NCBI GenBank assembly: GCA_024138025.1
Contig: JAMXBD010000975.1
Span: forward strand, 248,001 to 312,000
Source: Combretum micranthum
Taxonomy: Eukaryota; Streptophyta; Magnoliopsida; Myrtales; Combretaceae
DNA length: 64,000 nucleotides
Reading direction: 5' to 3'
Shown one piece after another: positions 58,700 through 64,000 of the stretch. The translations under genes and the position numbers were made by a program. The notes under the pieces are model-generated. The model made no database searches, had not been told where the DNA came from, and saw only the letters and a program-made list of their open reading frames with translations. The first letter of the stretch is position 1; every line of letters starts with the position of its first letter.

Positions 58700-61600
58700 C
58701 TTATTCTTACTTCACGATTAATCTTTAGGTAAGCGTACCTATCTATTGTAGCAATGGTATAAGCACAGGGGTCGTTCTACTAGGACCTATGAACTATTAG
58801 TATCAACTCTAATTCTATTATTTAGCTGATCTAAGTCGAATGTATAAAGACTAATTAATAACTACTTAACTAATTAACTAGCCCTAGAAAAATTGAATCC
58901 ACACCTTCACAAATATATCAATCACAAGATAAACCCTAAATCTTGATTCACCAATAACCCTATTCAACCCCTTAATAAACATTCATTAATGAAAAGTTAA
59001 GTTCTTGAATTGCAGGAATTCTAAATTCATTAACCTCTCCTTCAAGATGATTAAATTCTAATCCTTTATGTCTAACAAAAATTTCTTCATCATTAGATTC
59101 ATATAAACTTGCATTATAGATCATGATTCCCTTAAAAGATTAAATCTTGATGCAAAACGTTCATGCAATCTATCTCTAGAATTACATTCAAACTCCTCTA
59201 TTCATGCTAGATCTATCTCATTAACCAATCTTTTAATTAATCAACAAGAATCATGCATGATCTAATATTGTGCACATATTAAATCAAGAAACAATGATAG
59301 CACATGAATAGATTCAAGAACAAAAACTTCCATTAACAAAACGATTTAATCCACATTAGTGTTAGGGTTCCTCAAGATCTAGGGCATAGAGACCTAAGCT
59401 TCCATAGAAAGATAGTTACAAAGATAAAGCATGGAAGGATTAACACAGAACATAATTACAACCCTTCAATGTAAGGTCTTGTGATCTCCACACTAGCTAT
59501 GGCGTTTCTCTCTTTCTTTTCTTTTGATTTTATGTCCCAGGGTTTGCTATCAATCATCATCTCCTTTATATAGCAAGTCAAGGCCTATATTTATACAAAA
59601 ATGGCAAATTGCTTCTACATGACCAGAGTACACGACCCATGTTCGAGCTCGTGTTGGATAAAAATCAATGACTTTTATTGGTTGGAGCGCTACACGGCTT
59701 TGAACACAGGCTGTGTTGACAGGCCATGTACTTCCAAAATCACTACTGCCTACTTTTGATCTTCTACATAAGCGTCCAACATGGTCTATGTTCACTCTTT
59801 GTGTACTTCAAAAGTGCTTGCTAGACGTTTTTTATCTTTAACACCAGTGTTCTACACAGCTTATGTAGAAAAGTCATATATGTTGTAAATCTTCACTTTT
59901 CCCATTTCTTCACAAAAATTTCCTTGACTCATCCAATTGTCTCCATTGAGCTCAAAATCCTCTTTCATTCCTAAAATTGACATTTCAACCACATAAGTAT
60001 CCTTTTCCTTAATAATTTACATAAAATATATGTAAAAATCATATTAAAACCATGTGAAGAATAATAGTCTTTTGACACTTATCAAACTTGTCCATACTTA
60101 ACCATTTGCTTGTCCTCAAGTAAACAAATTAAGGCTAGGATAATCCATCATCAATTATACTCACAAATTATTAGACAACTTAATTCAACATAGCATTCTT
60201 TCAATTATCCAACAGTGACTTATTAGTGCCTACCGTTCAAACCTACCATAGTTGTACTTAAACTTGGTATACTATAGTCAAATTTTTAAGATTAATCCAA
60301 GTAAACCAAACTATTACCCTTGCCATTTAGTTACCGCTTCCAAGTCAAAAAAGAAATAAAATTCAATCAAAGCAAAAGCGGCTTGGTTACATTTCACCAC
60401 TTATTAGAGAGTATGAACCATTCAACTCCCTCTCTAAACTCAACAACCTAGAATGAAAGTATATAGTATCCATCATTCCCCTAGACTTTCTTCTCTTTGA
60501 TTAAAATCTCTCTAAAAATTCTTTTGATAGCTTTCAAAGGGTCTTCCTCTCGACGGGGTAGCCCGTATCTTTTCAGCTTTATTTGCCTTTCCATCCTTCT
60601 TGTTATAGTGAATTCATTAAGTCGGCACATCCCGGGCTCATCACCCAAGTAACTAGGTTTTAAAGGGTCCCCAATGAACTCTCTCTCACTCTAACATTCA
60701 TATTTTAATACTCTTAACCCACTTACTTGAGTCAGCAAAGTAAAGGCTATGTTTTTTTTTTTTTAATCAATCTTTTAAAGGAAACTTGTATAGTCAATAG
60801 CAGGGTCAAACTGTGCTCTTCTGAGGGGCTAAAGCCTGTCCATATTAACTAAGCTTTTATATTCCATTTATCACAACAACTGATTGATTTTTCAAAGAGA
60901 TTAATCGAGAAGAATCACTAAGTGATTGATTTCATATACCCCTTTCACTAAAGGTTAGGAGAGCTCCCAAGGTTTTCGAAAAGAAAATATACTAATCAAT
61001 AAGCTTAGAAACACAACCATTTAACTTTAATATTAAGGACTTCGATCCCTACCACAACTCTAAATTCAGTCATTAAATAGCAAGTAAATTTACTCCACTT
61101 AGATTTTATCCTAAAATTTTAAATAAATAGACCAAGTTCAAAATAGGTGAGTAAGGCATACAAAATCACTTTTACTTTAACATTTGAATGCTAATTCACA
61201 AGTTAATGAGTACAATTTCAGGATTTTAATCTTATCAAATTATATATCAACTTTTAAGAACAATTTCAAACTTGTAAGTGGGGGAAATTTGATTAGCAAT
61301 TGTATGGAAAGAATTAAGCTCAACAAAAACCCATCTATTTCCTTTCTAAAATATTCCTTTCCCACACTTAGAACAAGACATTGACCTCGATGTCTATTGT
61401 GACAAAACAGCTTAAGGGAAAAAGAAAAAGAAAGAAAAGAAAGAAAAACTAAGAGAAAAGGACTGAAACTTCCCTGGTTTTGGAATGAGATTGCCAACAT
61501 CAACTAGAAGCGAAGTGAAGAAAGTATGCAAGTAGAGTCCATCCTTAATAGCTTCAAAGAAAATTGAGAACCCATTGAAGTTCATGCTCCAAAAAAAAAA

Positions 61601-61790
61601 AAAAAAAAAGGAGAGAAAGTAAAAGAAAAAGAAACTGGAAAAACTAAGAGCTAGACTATCCTATATGTCCTGCATAAAATCCAGCAAAGAGAATAGCACA
61701 GAAGTTGCTCTATACAGGAGTACCAATTAGAGTTAACAACCTAACTACAAGTCTTTATAAAGTAAAAACAAAACAGCTAGCAACACATGA
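58700..61790. mobile_element. Non-coding gypsy-type retrotransposon sequence
   Basis: 58700-59560 matches the layout of 9740-10700. 59690-59800 contains ACACAGGCTGTGTT and GGCCATGTACTTCCAAAA, also present as repeats at 63576-63790. 60085-60140 reads ACTTGTCCATACTTAACC and TTGCTTGTCCTCAAGTAAAC, a phrase I associate with the non-coding part of elements carrying the gag-like ORF at 61793-63392. No protein is encoded. Confidence 0.5.
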
Positions 61791-61792
61791 TA

Positions 61793-63392
61793 TCACTCAT
61801 CATGGTCATCATCATCCTGATCATCTCCTTCCTGATCATCATCATCATCCTGATCATCTCCTTCCTGGTCATCATCATCATCATCCTGATCATCTCCTTC
61901 CTGATCATCATCATCATCCTGATCATCTCCTTCCTGATCATCATCATCATCCTGATCATCTCCTTCCTGGTCATCATCATCATCACTCTGATCATCTCCT
62001 TCCTGGTCATCATCTTCTAATTTTGCCACTTCCTCACTCTCTGATGATAGCTCCTGGGGTGTGTCCTTAGTTGAGGACACTTTCTCCTTCCTTTTTTTTT
62101 TTGCTGATGTAGCTGGTAGCGTATCTTGATCTAAAACTCTGTCCTCATTGTCTAAAGAGCTACTGTAAGAAGGAAGATTAGTTAGAGGTGGTTTCATGCA
62201 CGTGGCAATACCTTGCAAGAAATTAACAATATAAGCACGAAACTTCCTTGCTTTGTTATGTTCCTTCTTCATCCTTATTTCCATTCTATCTAATCTCTTA
62301 TCAATAGTAGATGGTGCTTGAGAAGTGGAAGCACCTAGTGAACTATATTGTTTCAGTTGAGGTGGTGTGGAATACGTGCGTTTAGAAGTCTGAATTAACT
62401 TTACCAAGCCCCAACCAGCAAAAGGTCCATTAGTTTCACTAGCAATCTGTATACAAGGCGTCCCAGCAACAGGTTCCTTAAAAACGTCCATCCCTTGTAA
62501 CAATTTTGTGATGAATCCACCACAATATATACCCTTTGCACGTGGATCAGAGGCTTGGTGATGGAGGTAGTAAGCTCGCTCAACTCCTATATCAATTTAT
62601 ATCGAGTTACAATGCTATATATGATGAACAACTCCAAATTGTTCACTACTCCTATGCTACTCTTCCTAGCCCCAATGGTATTTGCTAGTATCCAGTGTAT
62701 CACCTTGTAATTAACATTCTTAATAGAGGACGCCTTAGATTTGGAAGGAAAATATTCAACATCATTGTCACATAACACCTTCCAATATCCCATCTATGTA
62801 ACTCCATGTAGCCAATTATTTGGCATACTCACGAAGTCCTCAGATTGGATATACTTCTCACTATACAGCCCCATGTACACACCAAACTTAGCCAGAGACA
62901 TCTTATGATACTTACCATAAGCCTGAAAAGAAATAAAGCTATTCACCCCCTTCTAGTAATCCTTGTCCTCAAGATCTAGAGTAGAAAGTACCTCTATGGT
63001 AATGTCTTTGTAAGCCGAGGTATGAACGTCAAAAAGAGTTTCCCATCGGCCAATAGCGAGGAGGTTTTTAATGTCTGCTTCAATATCATAGCTACTCAAG
63101 ATTTCCCAATCAATGTACCTATGCGCATCAAATGGCTTAGTAACTAACCATCCTTTTCTCTTCTTACTCCAGGACTTTTTTGAAACATATTTGTAGTAGA
63201 CCTCTGAATCAACCTTCTCCTGTTGAATCTTCTATTTCTTCTTTAAAGGTTGATTTTTGGTTTTTGGAGAGGATGCAAGCTTCTTGAAACTACTTCGCTC
63301 AGTTTTCTTCTTGGTATAAGGAGTGTGCGTCTTAGAGCTTGATGGAGCGGTGGAAGAAGATGGGTTATTAATACACACTTTTTTTTTCCCAT
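61793..63392 (-). pseudogene. Gag-like 'putative plant transposon protein' ORF, broken
   Basis: The ATG at 63392 opens MGKKKVCINNPSSSTAPSSS, a basic Ser/Lys-rich leader. The body contains KPFDAHRYIDWEILSSYDIE, RWETLFDVHTSAYKDI, YHKMSLAKFGVYMGLYSEKY, VIHWILANTIGARKSSIG and GIYCGGFITKLLQ. A C-terminal acidic repeat follows. Stops interrupt the first frame at the end of the leader, at KDY* (probably once Trp) and at GVT*. A frameshift lies near 62590. The last 237 codons (62503-61793) are open. The order resembles the retrotransposon-associated family of plant proteins with that name; the function is unknown, presumably structural. Assignment is by memory of the family style. Confidence 0.6.
61800..62015 (-). 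repeat. 33-36 bp minisatellite coding DDQEGDDQDDDD repeats
   Basis: Six units of a CTGATCATCTCCTTCCTG plus (ATC)n pattern on the plus strand. On the minus strand each encodes QEGDDQ followed by four to six Asp. Unit length varies only by whole ATC triplets, so the coding frame is preserved through the array. Confidence 0.9.
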
Positions 63393-63575
63393 GAGTTGGA
63401 TTCTTAAGTGGTCCAAAAATGAGTGAATGTACGTTGGGTGGAGTATGCCCCAGTCGGAGTGTAGAGAGGAAGAGGGAAAAACTATTGTGATTAGTGAGTG
63501 GGTTTTGAAAGAATGAATATGTGGTGGAATGTGGAACTATTTATATGGGGTGTGGCTAAGGCATACATGGCCTTA
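63393..63575. other. Leader of the gag-like ORF
   Basis: Non-coding sequence upstream of the minus-strand start. It contains nothing else recognisable. Confidence 0.4.
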
Positions 63576-63790
63576 TGTACACAGGCTGTGTTTGAAGGCC
63601 ATGTAGAACTCCAAAAATTACCAGAATGGTCTCACAATGTACATGAGCATCGTATACAGGCTATGTTCGAAGGTCATGTAAAGCTCCAAAAATGACCAGA
63701 ACGCTCTCAAAAAGTACACTAGCATTATACACAGGCTGTGTTCAAAGCCCGTGTATGATTAAAATTTTGACCTAAGAGCTCCTGGAAAGC
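63576..63790. repeat. 75-bp tandem repeat, about three copies
   Basis: ACAGGCTGTGTTTGAAGGCC and its variants begin at 63581, 63656 and 63731, exactly 75 bp apart. Each is followed by ATGTA.A.CTCCAAAAAT and CC.GAA.G.TCTCA. The core TACACAGGCTGTGTT is partly palindromic. A related copy lies at 59705-59750 in the same orientation. Confidence 0.85.
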
Positions 63791-64000
63791 GTATAGCTTT
63801 GAACACGAACTGTATACTTATTGTAGTGTTGACTTAAATTTTTCTACAGAAATATTTTGGTGTAAATTGAACAAATACGAATGAAAGTTATTGTTTGAAG
63901 GCAATGTATTCACGAAAGACTTACCTCATTACACCTCAAGCAAGTACCTTAAACCACAATATCAAATAAATCTTCGCCACACTTTGAGCTTGAAAATCAT

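Noticed and set aside
58700..59560. Possible host gene leader or UTR
   Set aside because: The same phrase order occurs at 9740-10700, so it is a repeat rather than a unique gene region.
61705..62070. His/Asp/Pro-rich and Ile-rich open frames across the ATC repeat
   Set aside because: Alternative readings of the minisatellite; the minus-strand acidic frame is the one continuous with the gag-like body.
1..64000. CRISPR arrays, operons, bacterial promoters or a defence island
   Set aside because: No regular direct repeats with unique spacers, no prokaryotic gene packing, and clear plant introns and transposons.

Overview
This window is AT-rich nuclear DNA from a flowering plant, most likely a eudicot. 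The signs are one complete A20/AN1 stress-associated-protein gene, one multi-exon mitochondrial-carrier gene with GT-AG introns, and dense remnants of plant Ty3/gypsy, Mutator-like (MULE), hAT and Tourist-type elements. I cannot name the species. Bacterial features such as operons or ribosome binding sites do not apply.

Genes. (1) 27723-28217 (+): an intact, intron-less coding region of 164 aa with an A20 and an AN1 zinc finger, preceded by a CT-rich 5' leader that probably holds an intron. (2) 42418-49571 (-): a 12-exon S-adenosylmethionine carrier (SAMC). All twelve exons and their splice phases could be read. Two single-base deletions, in exon 2 and exon 12, break the frame. They are either assembly errors or recent inactivation. 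(3) Two ordinary-gene pseudogenes: a decayed DNA-level copy of the SAP gene at 40811-41145 (+), and a class III (GH18) chitinase relic at 56201-56925 (+).

Mobile DNA, left to right. 0-8.8 kb: a Tourist MITE, a cluster of foldback MITEs with 9-bp target duplications, and a decayed gypsy pol (-) hit by two such MITEs. 9.7-14.3 kb: gypsy-type non-coding and LTR-like debris with direct and tandem repeats. 19.6-21.8 kb: another MITE copy and a ~1.8-kb element with long terminal inverted repeats. 22.4-22.8 kb and 51.6-52.1 kb: GAGCTCGA-type repeats. 25.0-26.8 kb: gypsy gag (+) joined to an LTR-like end. 31.4-33.1 kb: LTR-like debris. 33.9-38.3 kb: a decayed MULE with a transposase and a separate plant-mobile-domain (PMD) gene on the minus strand. 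The PMD gene is split by a 496-bp hAT MITE with a perfect 8-bp duplication. 50.2-52.9 kb: a repeat-bounded block. 58.3-63.8 kb: a gypsy integrase tail, non-coding debris, and a gag-like ORF with an acidic repeat tail.

The two housekeeping-type genes (stress signalling; organellar methyl-donor transport) show no obvious functional link. Most of the remainder is transposon debris. I found no convincing new biochemical system. The strongest observations are the split-PMD insertion, the 9-bp-TSD MITE family, the SAMC frameshifts, and repeated G-to-A type changes at catalytic residues of the dead genes.
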